Assembly: GCA_047633055.1 (NCBI GenBank)
Contig: JBLIEI010000013.1
Coordinates: forward strand, 1 to 64,000
Length of the DNA: 64,000 nt
Reading direction: 5' to 3'
DNA from: CALJFL01 sp047633055
GTDB lineage: Bacteria; Pseudomonadota; Gammaproteobacteria; Pseudomonadales; Halieaceae
In this document: positions 42,654-51,190 of the stretch, in pieces
Layout: every line of letters begins with the position of its first letter
Position numbering within the stretch: the first letter of the stretch is position 1
The notes under the pieces: generated by a model
What the model was told of the DNA's origin: nothing
The model's input: the letters and a program-made list of their open reading frames with translations, nothing else
Databases searched by the model: none
Program-made: the position numbers and the translations under genes

Positions 42654-44741
42654 ATGGCTATCCATCGGCTAGACCCTCTGCTGCGGCCTCGCTCGATTGC
42701 CGTGGTGGGCGCCAGTGCAAAACCAGGGTCACCCGGAAATGAGGTGCTGGTTAATCTCGCCAAGGGCGGTTATGGCGGCCATATCTATGCGGTCAACCCT
42801 GGTCGTGATGAGGTGGATGAACTTCCCTGCTTCGCCAGCTTGAGTGACCTTCCGCAGATTCCAGATCACGTTGTCTTTGCGGTGTCCGATAATCGACTAG
42901 AAGCCTTGTTTGATGAAGCACTGGTACTTGGAGTGCGCGCGGCAACACTCTTTTCTTCTCTGGCAATTTCTGGAGAAACCGGGTCAGGCTTAAAACACCG
43001 AATACTGCGAAAAGCAGAAGCTGCCAGATTACTGCTGCACGGTGGTAACAGCATGGGATTTTTCAATTTTTGCGATCGGGTCTGGGTGTCCGGGTTTGAT
43101 ACCAGGGCACATTCTGACGATGGTAACGTGGTGTTGTTGAGTCAGTCCGGTGCAGGCATGTCGGGAATCATGGATTGCGAGGGCAGGTTAAATTTCTGCT
43201 TCGCGGCCTCTACCGGGCAAGAGCTCTGTATTGGTGTTGAAGACTATCTGGAGTTTGTGCTTGACCTGCCACAAACCCGAGTGATTGGGTTATTCCTGGA
43301 GACGTCGAGGCAGCCCCGGCGTTTACTAAAAGCACTGGCCAAGGCTCAGGAAAAACGTATCCCGATAGTTGCTATCAAGGTTGGCAAAACTGCATTTTCA
43401 GCCAGGCTTGCGGTATCTCACAGCGGTGCGCTCGCTGGCACTGACGCGAGCTATCAGGCCGTTTTTGATCGCTACGGTGTACAGCGGGTCGATGATATGA
43501 CTGAATTGGCGACGGCACTGATAATGTTTGCGCAACCGAACGGCGTTGCGCCAGGCTCGCTGGTTAGCCTCCATGATTCTGGCGGCGAGCGGCAACTGGC
43601 AATCGATGTGGCCGAGCAGCTCAAGGTGCCGTTTACAGTGCTTAGCGAACAGACGTGTGAGCAACTCGCTCAAGACCTCGGTCCGGGGCTGCCTGCAGTA
43701 AACCCATTGGATGGCTGGGGCGGGGGTGAGAATGCCGGCAGCCGGATGGCCGCCTGTTTTAGTACCTTGCTTGCTGACGAGGGCGCCGCACTGGGTGCAG
43801 TGGTGCATGACCGGGCGCCCGAAAGCAGTATTTATCCAGCCTATCTAGACTACTGTGAGCAGGCCCGTATCCGCAGTGATAAACCTGTGTTTCTGGTATC
43901 AAACCACCAGGGCTCAGGCAGTGATCCCCTGGCGGTCGCAGCCACTGAGCGAGGTATTCCGGTTGTCGATGGTTTGCGCCCGTTTCTCGTGGGGGTCAGG
44001 TGCCTGCTCAATTACCGCGATTTCATTTATGCGGCCGAAGCAAAGATTGCTCCGGGGCTTCCCCAGGAACGTATTCAGTATTGGTTACAGCGCCTGACAG
44101 AGACGCAGACGTTGACCGAGCACGAATCGGCCCAATTATTGGCAGAATACGACATACCCATGAATCCAGGCCATACGGTGACCGATTCTTCAGAGTTAGA
44201 ATCCGTGTGTTCAGAGCTGGAGTTCCCCGTGGTATTAAAAACAGCTGTGCCCGGGCTCGCGCACAAAACTGAGGTGGCGGGTATCCACTTGAACCTGGCG
44301 AACTTCGAGCAACTGCTTGCGGCTTATCAGGAGTTGTCTAATCGCCTTGGTTCGCAGGCACTGGTCGCGTCGATGATAGATGATCCGGGTCTGGAAATTT
44401 TGCTGGGTGTGAGTGCTGATGCTCAGTTCGGCCCTGTAGTGATAATTGCATTGGGCGGTGTACAGGCAGAGTTGATGGCTATGCGCGTTAGTCTGTTGCC
44501 GCCGTTTTCAGCGGACCGGGCCAAGCATATATTGCTGTCTTCACCAATGGGTCCTATGTTCGGTGGATTTCGTGGTGGTCCTGCTCTTGCCATAGATCAG
44601 CTGTGTGCGGCAGCAGAACGGCTATCGGTGCTGGCAGTTGAACTTTCCGATGCGCTAGGTGAAATCGACATCAATCCACTGTTAGTGACTCACGGCGGCT
44701 GTATGGGACTGGATGCACTGGTCGTGTCCCGGGGCCCTTAA
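42654..44741 (+). CDS. NDP-forming acyl-CoA synthetase (fused alpha-beta)
   Basis: 695 residues, the fused form. In order: CoA-binding Rossmann domain (about 5-130, SIAVVGASAKPGSPG), succinyl-CoA-ligase-like domain with LLSQSGAGMSG near 162-172 and the phosphohistidine segment AVSHSGALAGTD near 255-266, then the ATP-grasp beta part from about 485 (FPVVLKTAVPGLAHKTEVAG near 524-543). It interconverts an acid plus ATP/ADP with its CoA thioester. In this operon it could activate the carboxylic acid left after amine oxidation, feeding the acyl-CoA dehydrogenase (inference). It starts 9 bases after the GcvT-like stop. Confidence 0.88.
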   Translation: MAIHRLDPLLRPRSIAVVGASAKPGSPGNEVLVNLAKGGYGGHIYAVNPGRDEVDELPCFASLSDLPQIPDHVVFAVSDNRLEALFDEALVLGVRAATLFSSLAISGETGSGLKHRILRKAEAARLLLHGGNSMGFFNFCDRVWVSGFDTRAHSDDGNVVLLSQSGAGMSGIMDCEGRLNFCFAASTGQELCIGVEDYLEFVLDLPQTRVIGLFLETSRQPRRLLKALAKAQEKRIPIVAIKVGKTAFSARLAVSHSGALAGTDASYQAVFDRYGVQRVDDMTELATALIMFAQPNGVAPGSLVSLHDSGGERQLAIDVAEQLKVPFTVLSEQTCEQLAQDLGPGLPAVNPLDGWGGGENAGSRMAACFSTLLADEGAALGAVVHDRAPESSIYPAYLDYCEQARIRSDKPVFLVSNHQGSGSDPLAVAATERGIPVVDGLRPFLVGVRCLLNYRDFIYAAEAKIAPGLPQERIQYWLQRLTETQTLTEHESAQLLAEYDIPMNPGHTVTDSSELESVCSELEFPVVLKTAVPGLAHKTEVAGIHLNLANFEQLLAAYQELSNRLGSQALVASMIDDPGLEILLGVSADAQFGPVVIIALGGVQAELMAMRVSLLPPFSADRAKHILLSSPMGPMFGGFRGGPALAIDQLCAAAERLSVLAVELSDALGEIDINPLLVTHGGCMGLDALVVSRGP

Positions 44742-44814
44742 AGCCTGGCGATGTTGCCACTACTACCTATAGCCATGCCGGTTTGAATACGAAAATTGCC
44801 TGTGCTAAATGACA

Positions 44815-44839
44815 GTTTAATAAACTATATGACCATATA
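44815..44839. promoter_or_regulatory. Two adjacent palindromes before the Rieske oxygenase gene
   Basis: GTTTA-A-TAAAC (44815-44825) directly followed by TATATG-AC-CATATA (44826-44839). The second overlaps a TATAAT at 44836-44841 that could be the -10 box of the Rieske-aminotransferase operon, with ATG at 44895. An operator overlapping the promoter is plausible; which regulator binds is unknown. Confidence 0.45.
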
Positions 44840-44894
44840 ATAGGCTGTAGTATCATTGGAAGGTCGCTTTTCATGCGACTAACAGGAGGAAAAG

Positions 44895-46160
44895 ATGAAG
44901 TTTATCGCCACCGATGTCGAGGACTCGTTAGCTAAGATGAGCGAGCATCTGCGTGCGCAGGGCGAACGGCCAGATCACGCGATCGACCCCTATTTTTACC
45001 GTTCCCATGTAGTGTATGAGCGAGAGCTGGACCAGCTGATTTTCAGAAGCTGGCTTTACGCCGGGCACGTTTCCGAATTAAAGGAGGTGGGGGACTACCT
45101 GCTGTTCGACATTGGTGAAGATTCGGTCATTATTGTCCGGGGCGAAGACGGCGAAGTGCGCGCACTGATTAATGTTTGCCGTCACCGCGGTGCCAGGGTG
45201 TGTGAGGTTAAAGCGGGGAATCGTAAAACGTTTGTTTGCCCCTATCACGGCTGGGTATATCGCATCGACGGTAGTTTGAAAGTGGCCAGGGAGATGGATC
45301 TTCGCAAGGACTTTAAGCCCGAACGCTATGGGCTGAAGCAGGCTCGTGTGGCCGTGTATATGGGCCTTGTTTTTATTAACTGTGATCCCGAGGCTGCAGA
45401 TTTCCTGGAGCCACTGAGTAAACTTGAGAAGCCACTGGGTGCCTATGACCTGGCTAATGCAAAAATCGCTCACCAGCAGACCTATCAAGTGGACGCGAAT
45501 TGGAAGTTGGTGTTGGAGAATTATCTTGAATGCTATCACTGTGCCACTTCACACCGTGCTTATGCACGCATGCACACCCTGAAAGAGCTGGACGTCCGTT
45601 CGGCGCCAATCGTAAATGCCATGCTGGCGCGTACCGAGGAGGTCACCGGCGTTGAGGGCATGGGGGAAGAGCATTATGGAATTTATTTGGGTGCAGAGGC
45701 GTTTGGTGCCTGCGCCTACACCGCTCGCTACGGTTTGTATGACGGGTTTCTCACCGGTAGCGAAGATGGTAAACCGGTTGCGCCACTGATGGGGCATATA
45801 CAGGGCTACGATGGTGGGGTGGGCGATTTCCAGATGGGGCCGCTGAGTTTCATGCTCAATTATCCTGACCACTGCGTGCTGTATCGTTTCATCCCTCGCG
45901 GCTTAACCGAAACTGATATGGAAGTCGTATGGTTTGTTAATGGCGATGCGGTAGAGCATGTCGACTACGATGTGAAGCGCCTAATCTGGCTATGGCACAA
46001 TACGACCCTTGAGGACGAGTACATCATCAGTCGCAACAGTGAGGGTGTTAACTCTCGTTTTTTCGAGCCCGGTCCTTATCATCCTGAGTATGAAGCAACC
46101 CTTACCGAGTTCATTCACTGGTATCTCGATACCATGCGCAAAGCGGTGGCTAAAGAATGA
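44895..46160 (+). CDS. Rieske non-heme iron oxygenase, alpha subunit (betaine-demethylase-like)
   Basis: 421 residues. The Rieske [2Fe-2S] motif is C-x-H-x-n-C-x2-H, as CRHRG near 95-99 and CPYHGW near 116-121. The catalytic iron site reads ENYLECYHCATSHRAY near 209-224, with two His five apart, and an Asp further on. The ECYHC form is typical of the glycine-betaine/stachydrine/carnitine branch that oxidises N-methyl or C-N bonds rather than aromatic rings. It needs an electron-supplying reductase, and none is encoded next to it. AGGAGG is the RBS, 6 bases before the ATG. The aminotransferase downstream overlaps its stop by four bases. Confidence 0.9.
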   Translation: MKFIATDVEDSLAKMSEHLRAQGERPDHAIDPYFYRSHVVYERELDQLIFRSWLYAGHVSELKEVGDYLLFDIGEDSVIIVRGEDGEVRALINVCRHRGARVCEVKAGNRKTFVCPYHGWVYRIDGSLKVAREMDLRKDFKPERYGLKQARVAVYMGLVFINCDPEAADFLEPLSKLEKPLGAYDLANAKIAHQQTYQVDANWKLVLENYLECYHCATSHRAYARMHTLKELDVRSAPIVNAMLARTEEVTGVEGMGEEHYGIYLGAEAFGACAYTARYGLYDGFLTGSEDGKPVAPLMGHIQGYDGGVGDFQMGPLSFMLNYPDHCVLYRFIPRGLTETDMEVVWFVNGDAVEHVDYDVKRLIWLWHNTTLEDEYIISRNSEGVNSRFFEPGPYHPEYEATLTEFIHWYLDTMRKAVAKE

Positions 46161-47539
46161 ATACTCGCGAGACTTTTAATCGTCACTTAATGCACCCCTG
46201 GGCTGACCTGCCGGCTTTGGGCGAAGACGATTCGACGCCGATAATTGTGGCTGGAGAAGGCGTTTATATCTTCGACGACAGCGGCCATCGGATGATAGAT
46301 GGGCCGGCCGGCATGTGGTGCATGCAGACGGGTTATGGACGTCGTGAGATCGCTGATGCGGTATCTGAGCAGATTATGACGCTGGGGTATGCCTCTGCAT
46401 TTTCGGTGATTCATCCTCAGGAAGCGGAGTTGTCACGTCGCATTGCGTCGGAAACCCCTGGCGATCTCAATCGAGTTTACTTTACCACTGGCGGTTCCAC
46501 GGCGGTGGACTCGGCGATTCGTCTTTGCCAGTTGGCTAATAATATCAAGGGCAAACCTCAGCGTAAGCACATCCTCTCCCGAGATCACGCATACCACGGT
46601 AGTACTTTCTTGTCAGCGTCTATCACTGGCAAGGAGCGGGATAAAACAGCAATGGATACTCTGCAGGACTGTGTGCACTTTCTCAGCGCGCCCTGCCAGT
46701 TTTATCACGAGGGTCAGGTGTCTGAGCAGGTATTTTGTGACTTTCTTATCGATGAATTGGAACAGAAAATTCTCGAGCTGGGTCCTGAGAATGTGATGTG
46801 CTTTATAGCCGAGCCGATACTTGGTTCTGGCGGTGTGATCGTACCTCCCGCTGACTACAACCGGCGCAGTTGGGAGATGGTTAAAAAATACGGCATTGTT
46901 TATATCGCCGATGAGGTGGTTACCGCATTTGGTCGACTTGGGCATTGGTTCGCGTCGGAGAAGGTTTTTGGTGTGGTTCCAGATATTATCACCTTCGCGA
47001 AAGGAGTGACCTCCGGCTATGTACCAATGGGTGGCTTCGCGGTCTCAGACCAGTTTATGGCAGATATCAGTGGCGATGCCGCTCACGGGAACATTTTCTC
47101 CAATGGATATACATGGGCAGCGAGTCCGGTATCTTGTGCCGCCGCTCTATCCAGTTGGGACATTATCGAGCGAGAGGGCCTGCTGGAGCATGTGCGTGAA
47201 GTAGGCCCCTATTTTCAGCAGCAGCTAAAAACACTGCTAGATCTGCCGCTGGTGGCTGATGTACGCGGAGTGGGGCTGATGGCGGCAGTTGAGATGCGCT
47301 ACGACAAGCAGGTACGGGGGGATGCCCTGCTTGCCCAGGATTACGCTTTGGGCGAGCTGGTTGATGGTTATTGCCATCAGTTTGGATTGCTGGTCCGGCC
47401 ACTAATTAATGTGTGCATTATGTCGCCGCCCCTGATTATCACCCGTGAACAAATCGATGATCTGGTCGCTGCGCTGCGTCGCGCGTTAGAGCAAGCTTCT
47501 TCGGACCTGGATTCGGGTAAGGTACGGATCACAGAGTAA
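46157..47539 (+). CDS. Class III aminotransferase 1
   Basis: 460 residues. A PLP fold type I enzyme of the omega-amine/beta-alanine:pyruvate group. Seen are DGPAGMWCMQTGYGRREI near 48-65, the TGGSTAVDSAIRL phosphate-binding region near 110-122, the PLP-stacking HAYHGST near 144-150, the Asp of IADEVVTAFGRLG near 249-261 and the Schiff-base lysine Lys282 in TFAKGVTSGY. It would move the terminal amino group of a diamine or omega-amino acid to pyruvate or 2-oxoglutarate. Start overlaps the Rieske stop (ATGA), so the two products probably act in succession. The exact donor is unknown. Confidence 0.9.
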   Translation: MNTRETFNRHLMHPWADLPALGEDDSTPIIVAGEGVYIFDDSGHRMIDGPAGMWCMQTGYGRREIADAVSEQIMTLGYASAFSVIHPQEAELSRRIASETPGDLNRVYFTTGGSTAVDSAIRLCQLANNIKGKPQRKHILSRDHAYHGSTFLSASITGKERDKTAMDTLQDCVHFLSAPCQFYHEGQVSEQVFCDFLIDELEQKILELGPENVMCFIAEPILGSGGVIVPPADYNRRSWEMVKKYGIVYIADEVVTAFGRLGHWFASEKVFGVVPDIITFAKGVTSGYVPMGGFAVSDQFMADISGDAAHGNIFSNGYTWAASPVSCAAALSSWDIIEREGLLEHVREVGPYFQQQLKTLLDLPLVADVRGVGLMAAVEMRYDKQVRGDALLAQDYALGELVDGYCHQFGLLVRPLINVCIMSPPLIITREQIDDLVAALRRALEQASSDLDSGKVRITE

Positions 47540-47559
47540 GCGTTGCGCTCTCTGTGTTC

Positions 47560-48684
47560 CTAGCTTAGCTCCAATGAGTATTTATAAAAATCGACTTCCT
47601 TTTCATAGCCCAGATCTTCATATAGGTTCTGCGCACCAAAGTTGTCTATTGCCGTCTCAAGGTCGATCCTGCAAGCCCGTTGGCTCAGGGCAAAATTCTT
47701 CGCGGCCAGCATGAGTTCTCGGCCTACACCGCACCGCCGTGCTCCAGCGCTGACGAATAGATCATACAGAGTATATAGCGGCTTGGCGGCCACTGAGCAC
47801 CAGCCTGGATAGAGCTGCACAAATCCCAGCGCTTCATCGTTTTTGTTGCGGGCAATAAAAATGGTGGATCGTTCTTTTCGAAGGTTATCGCCAATAAACC
47901 GTTTGGCGAGGCGCGGGTTGGCGGGCTGTTGGTAGAACTGGCGGTATTCATCGAAGAGAGGTGCGATGTCGGCTGTGTCTGCTAAGCTCGCGGCGGTTAT
48001 TTTCAACGAGCGTGCGCTTACGGATAAGGCTATTTTTTGACTCTCCGGCTCGGTAGGGCTGATAAATGCCCAGGGGAAAACGCTGGCCAGGAAAGCTCGA
48101 TACATGAAGCGAGCATCTGCCCGATCATAGTTGTCTCCGGTGTAGAGTATTTCTTCCCATATCTCATTGACCAGGCCTTGAATTGCATTGGCCATTGCTC
48201 TGGCATTCATTTGCTTCTGTTTACCACCCATTCGAATGAGTTGGTCGCAGAGTCTTGAAGTCAGGGTAAATATCTTTTCGTCTTGCGCCCCGCAGATGCG
48301 CTGGTATTCCTTGCGTCCTCTGCGCTCTGCAGCAAACGCAAACCAGACTGCCATTTTCCGTGGTTCTGTAATATTTGAATCAAGGGAGGCATCCAGCAAG
48401 GCCAGCATTTTATCGGCGGGGTTGTCACTTGCGCAGATCAGTGCATTATCGATACTCTCGCCGAACTCTTCCGCGAGGAACTTAAGAGTCTCCAGCAAAA
48501 GCGCTTCTTTGCTGTCAAAATGAAAGTTTACGGAGCCTGCACTTAGTCCTGCGATACTGGCAATTTTGGCCAGCGTGAGCTTGAATAAACCGTGCTCTGA
48601 GATGGCGCTCATGGTTGCATCTATGAGCAGTTTTCGACGTTCCAGTTGTAGTGCCAGATTGGTGCCGGGCTTCTTGCTTGGCAT
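47560..48684 (-). CDS. TetR (BetI-like) - GNAT acetyltransferase fusion
   Basis: 374 residues in two parts. Residues 10-200 form a TetR regulator with helix-turn-helix LTLAKIASIAGLSAGSVNFHF near 38-58 and the MAVWFAFAAERRGRKEYQRIC segment near 120-140, so it is BetI-like, as is the regulator at 37423. From about 228 a GNAT acetyltransferase follows, with YTLYDLFVS and the acetyl-CoA loop RRCGVGRELM near 318-327, ending in LYEDLGYEKE. A fused repressor and N-acetyltransferase is uncommon and suggests that the GNAT part senses or modifies an amine. It converges on aminotransferase 1 and is divergent from purU. A perfect 6-6-6 palindrome lies at 48751. Confidence 0.87.
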   Translation of the reverse strand: MPSKKPGTNLALQLERRKLLIDATMSAISEHGLFKLTLAKIASIAGLSAGSVNFHFDSKEALLLETLKFLAEEFGESIDNALICASDNPADKMLALLDASLDSNITEPRKMAVWFAFAAERRGRKEYQRICGAQDEKIFTLTSRLCDQLIRMGGKQKQMNARAMANAIQGLVNEIWEEILYTGDNYDRADARFMYRAFLASVFPWAFISPTEPESQKIALSVSARSLKITAASLADTADIAPLFDEYRQFYQQPANPRLAKRFIGDNLRKERSTIFIARNKNDEALGFVQLYPGWCSVAAKPLYTLYDLFVSAGARRCGVGRELMLAAKNFALSQRACRIDLETAIDNFGAQNLYEDLGYEKEVDFYKYSLELS

Positions 48685-48750
48685 CGTTTAGCCTTTGAGC
48701 AATGCATGTTTTGGGCTTGGAATTTTCAGCGTGCGATGGCATTATATACA

Positions 48751-48768
48751 TATTCAGAAAATTGAATA
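48751..48768. promoter_or_regulatory. Palindrome TATTCA-N6-TGAATA upstream of the TetR-GNAT gene
   Basis: Perfect six-base arms with a six-base spacer, the same 18-bp geometry as the AATGAA-N6-TTCATT sites but a different sequence. It is 67 bases upstream of the TetR-GNAT start and 135 bases upstream of purU, so it may serve both directions. Confidence 0.58.
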
Positions 48769-48902
48769 GTAATATAGGAATTAGAACATGCAAATCATGG
48801 CACGGCTGTTCCTACTATACGATAACTTCTGAGTAGCTAATGCTATTAGAGGGTGGTTTGGTGAAGCCCGTAACGTAACATTGGCGACATAGAGATCCAC
48901 AG

Positions 48903-49775
48903 ATGAGTGAATATAAAAAAATGCCAAGCTATAGCCTCGTTGTATCTTGCCCCGACCAAGTAGGCATTGTTGCGGCTGTTTCAGCATTTATCGCTGCGCG
49001 GGGTGGCTCGCTGTTGGAATCGAATCATCACACGGATAGCGTTCAGAACTGGTTTTTTATGCGTAATGTCATCAGCGGCGAGTCGCTGGCGCAACCATCA
49101 GAGCAGTTTCGCAAAGAATTCGAGGCGCTCGCGACGCAGTTTGATATGGAGTGGTACCTACGTGACAATACGTTGCTGCAGCGGGTCGTTATCATGGCAA
49201 GCCATGCTTCACACTGCCTCGCCGATATCTTGTACCGCTGGAAGGGAGGTGAACTTCCGTGCCAGATTCCCTGCGTAATCTCCAATCACGAGAATTTGCG
49301 CAGTATGGTGGAGTGGCACGGTATCCCGTTTCATTATGTTCCTGTGCCAAAAGAGGATAAAAGCGAAGCGTTTGCGCAGATTTCAGATATCGTGTCCCGA
49401 CATGACACTGAGACCATCGTTCTCGCTCGTTATATGCAGATTATTCCGCCACAGCTATGTATCGAATATGCCGGCAAGCTGATCAACATCCACCATAGCT
49501 TTCTGCCATCTTTTGTCGGTGCAAATCCTTACCAGCGCGCTTATGACCGGGGAGTAAAATTGATCGGGGCCACTTGTCATTATGTTACGGAGGACCTGGA
49601 CGAAGGTCCCATTATTGAGCAGGATGTCATCCGCGTGAATCACAGCTGTAACAAAGAGGACATGGTGCGCCTTGGCCGCGATGTAGAGCAGTCTGTGTTG
49701 TCCCGTGGTCTGCGCTTCCACCTTGAAGATCGGGTCATTGTCAGAGGTAACAAAACCGTGGTGTTTGCAGCATGA
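48903..49775 (+). CDS. purU: Formyltetrahydrofolate deformylase
   Basis: 290 residues. It hydrolyses 10-formyl-THF to formate and THF. The N-terminal ACT domain (about 8-85, SCPDQVGIVAAVSAFIAARG) and the formyltransferase-like hydrolase domain are both present. Catalytic signatures are INIHHSFLPSFVGANPY near 196-212 (Asn and His) and VTEDLDEGPIIEQD near 230-243 (Asp). PurU commonly accompanies sarcosine and dimethylglycine oxidation genes, where it recycles folate loaded with C1 units, and the same role fits the two GcvT-like enzymes here. It overlaps the next aminotransferase by four bases. Confidence 0.94.
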   Translation: MSEYKKMPSYSLVVSCPDQVGIVAAVSAFIAARGGSLLESNHHTDSVQNWFFMRNVISGESLAQPSEQFRKEFEALATQFDMEWYLRDNTLLQRVVIMASHASHCLADILYRWKGGELPCQIPCVISNHENLRSMVEWHGIPFHYVPVPKEDKSEAFAQISDIVSRHDTETIVLARYMQIIPPQLCIEYAGKLINIHHSFLPSFVGANPYQRAYDRGVKLIGATCHYVTEDLDEGPIIEQDVIRVNHSCNKEDMVRLGRDVEQSVLSRGLRFHLEDRVIVRGNKTVVFAA

Positions 49776-51172
49776 GCTTCGATTTGCCTGGACCGAAAAG
49801 TCGTGCGCTGCTAGACCGAGGACAGCCACACTCGCGTAACGGTTTATGGTATCAAAAAGCCTCAAAGTTGAGTGCTGCGAAAGGTTATAGCGCGCCGTCG
49901 CAAATAATAGTCGATCGGGCTGAAGGTGACTTCGTCTGGGATCTGGACGGTAACCAATTTATCGACTTTCAGAATGGTTGGGCCACCAATCCGTTGGGGA
50001 ATTGCCACCCGGAGATTATCGAGGCGGTGCACCAGGCGCATTGCCGTTATGGCTATCACTGGGAACACCCCCTTAGAATTCCAACTATGGAAAAGCTTGC
50101 CTCAATAATGCCGCAGCAAGCACTGCCCCGATTTACTTTTGAGGTCTCTGGCACCGAGGCCGTAGAGTCTGCTATTCATCTGGCTTTATGCTATACCGAG
50201 CGACGCTACATCATTAGCTTCACTTCCTGCTTCCATGGAGAGGGCTTGGGTACCAAGATGGTCAGCGCTTATAACAGCGACAACAATCTTTATATGGAGG
50301 CTTGGGCCGGTGGGGTGCTGAAAGCACCGTATCCTTACTCGGAGAATATTCCAGCGGGGATGAGTCAGGAGCAGTATGTTGAGTACTGTCTTTGGTATCT
50401 GGAAACACATCTCCCCGAGTTTGTAGTGCCGGCAGAAAATATTGCCGCCATTCTGGTGGAGCCAGGTCTGGCAGAGGGAGGTAACTGGATTCCCAGTGTT
50501 GATTTTCTGCAAGGCATCCGGCGAATTTGCGACAAGTATGACTGGCTGATGATCGCCGACGAAGTGCTGACCGGGCTGGGGCGAACCGGGAAAATGTGGT
50601 CAGTAGAGCATTACGGCGTAGTACCCGACATTCTGGTTGCTGGCAAAAATCTCTCAGGTGGTATCGAAGCCTGCGCCGGTGTTGCTACTCGCGATGAGAT
50701 TCTGGGTGACACTCCCCGAGCGACTGCGGGCAGTACCTTCGCGGGCACTCCCGCTGGCTGCGCTGCCGCGCTTAAAACACTTGAAATCTATGAGCGAGAT
50801 AATATTTTGGTGCATGCGAATCGGTTGGCCGGTTTGGCTGCCGATGCGATGGCAGGCTGGTCGTCGCGCTATGAAATCGTAGGTGAGGTGCGTGCTCTAG
50901 GCTTGCTGATAGGAGTTTCCTTTCACGCGGCAGACGGTGACGTCGAAGATTTTCATGTGGGTCGCTCGGTACGGGACGCCATGCTCAGGCGCGGAGTTTG
51001 GGCGATTTGCGATAACGAACCGCAGGTCCGTTTGTATCCTGCGCTCAATATGGATCCGGACGTCCTAAAGCGTGGTTTGATGCTTATGGAAGAGGCTATT
51101 GATGAAGTACAACGGGGTGGAGTTACGGTTGGGGATTACCCGCCGCTGCCTAGCGGCAACGTCGGGTTTTAG
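49772..51172 (+). CDS. Class III aminotransferase 2
   Basis: 466 residues. The PLP fold is complete: FQNGWATNPLGNCHPEI near 65-81, EVSGTEAVESAIHLAL near 127-142, FHGEGLGTKM near 158-167, the IADEVLTGLGRTGKM segment near 265-279 and Lys292 in VAGKNLSGG. It is of a different subgroup from aminotransferase 1, with longer YPYSENIPAGMS insertion near 188-199. It starts within the purU stop (ATGA), so C1 recycling and transamination are made together. A possible terminator overlaps its last codons. The amino donor is unknown. Confidence 0.9.
   Translation: MSFDLPGPKSRALLDRGQPHSRNGLWYQKASKLSAAKGYSAPSQIIVDRAEGDFVWDLDGNQFIDFQNGWATNPLGNCHPEIIEAVHQAHCRYGYHWEHPLRIPTMEKLASIMPQQALPRFTFEVSGTEAVESAIHLALCYTERRYIISFTSCFHGEGLGTKMVSAYNSDNNLYMEAWAGGVLKAPYPYSENIPAGMSQEQYVEYCLWYLETHLPEFVVPAENIAAILVEPGLAEGGNWIPSVDFLQGIRRICDKYDWLMIADEVLTGLGRTGKMWSVEHYGVVPDILVAGKNLSGGIEACAGVATRDEILGDTPRATAGSTFAGTPAGCAAALKTLEIYERDNILVHANRLAGLAADAMAGWSSRYEIVGEVRALGLLIGVSFHAADGDVEDFHVGRSVRDAMLRRGVWAICDNEPQVRLYPALNMDPDVLKRGLMLMEEAIDEVQRGGVTVGDYPPLPSGNVGF
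51142..51170 (+). terminator. Possible terminator overlapping the end of aminotransferase 2
   Basis: Six-base stem GCCGCT/AGCGGC (51142-51147, 51152-51157) with a four-base loop, then a CGGG that could pair with upstream CCC, followed by TTTT at 51167-51170. The stop codon TAG overlaps the last T, so the hairpin is within the coding end. Confidence 0.35.
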
Positions 51173-51190
51173 CGGCTTGAACTCTGTTTC

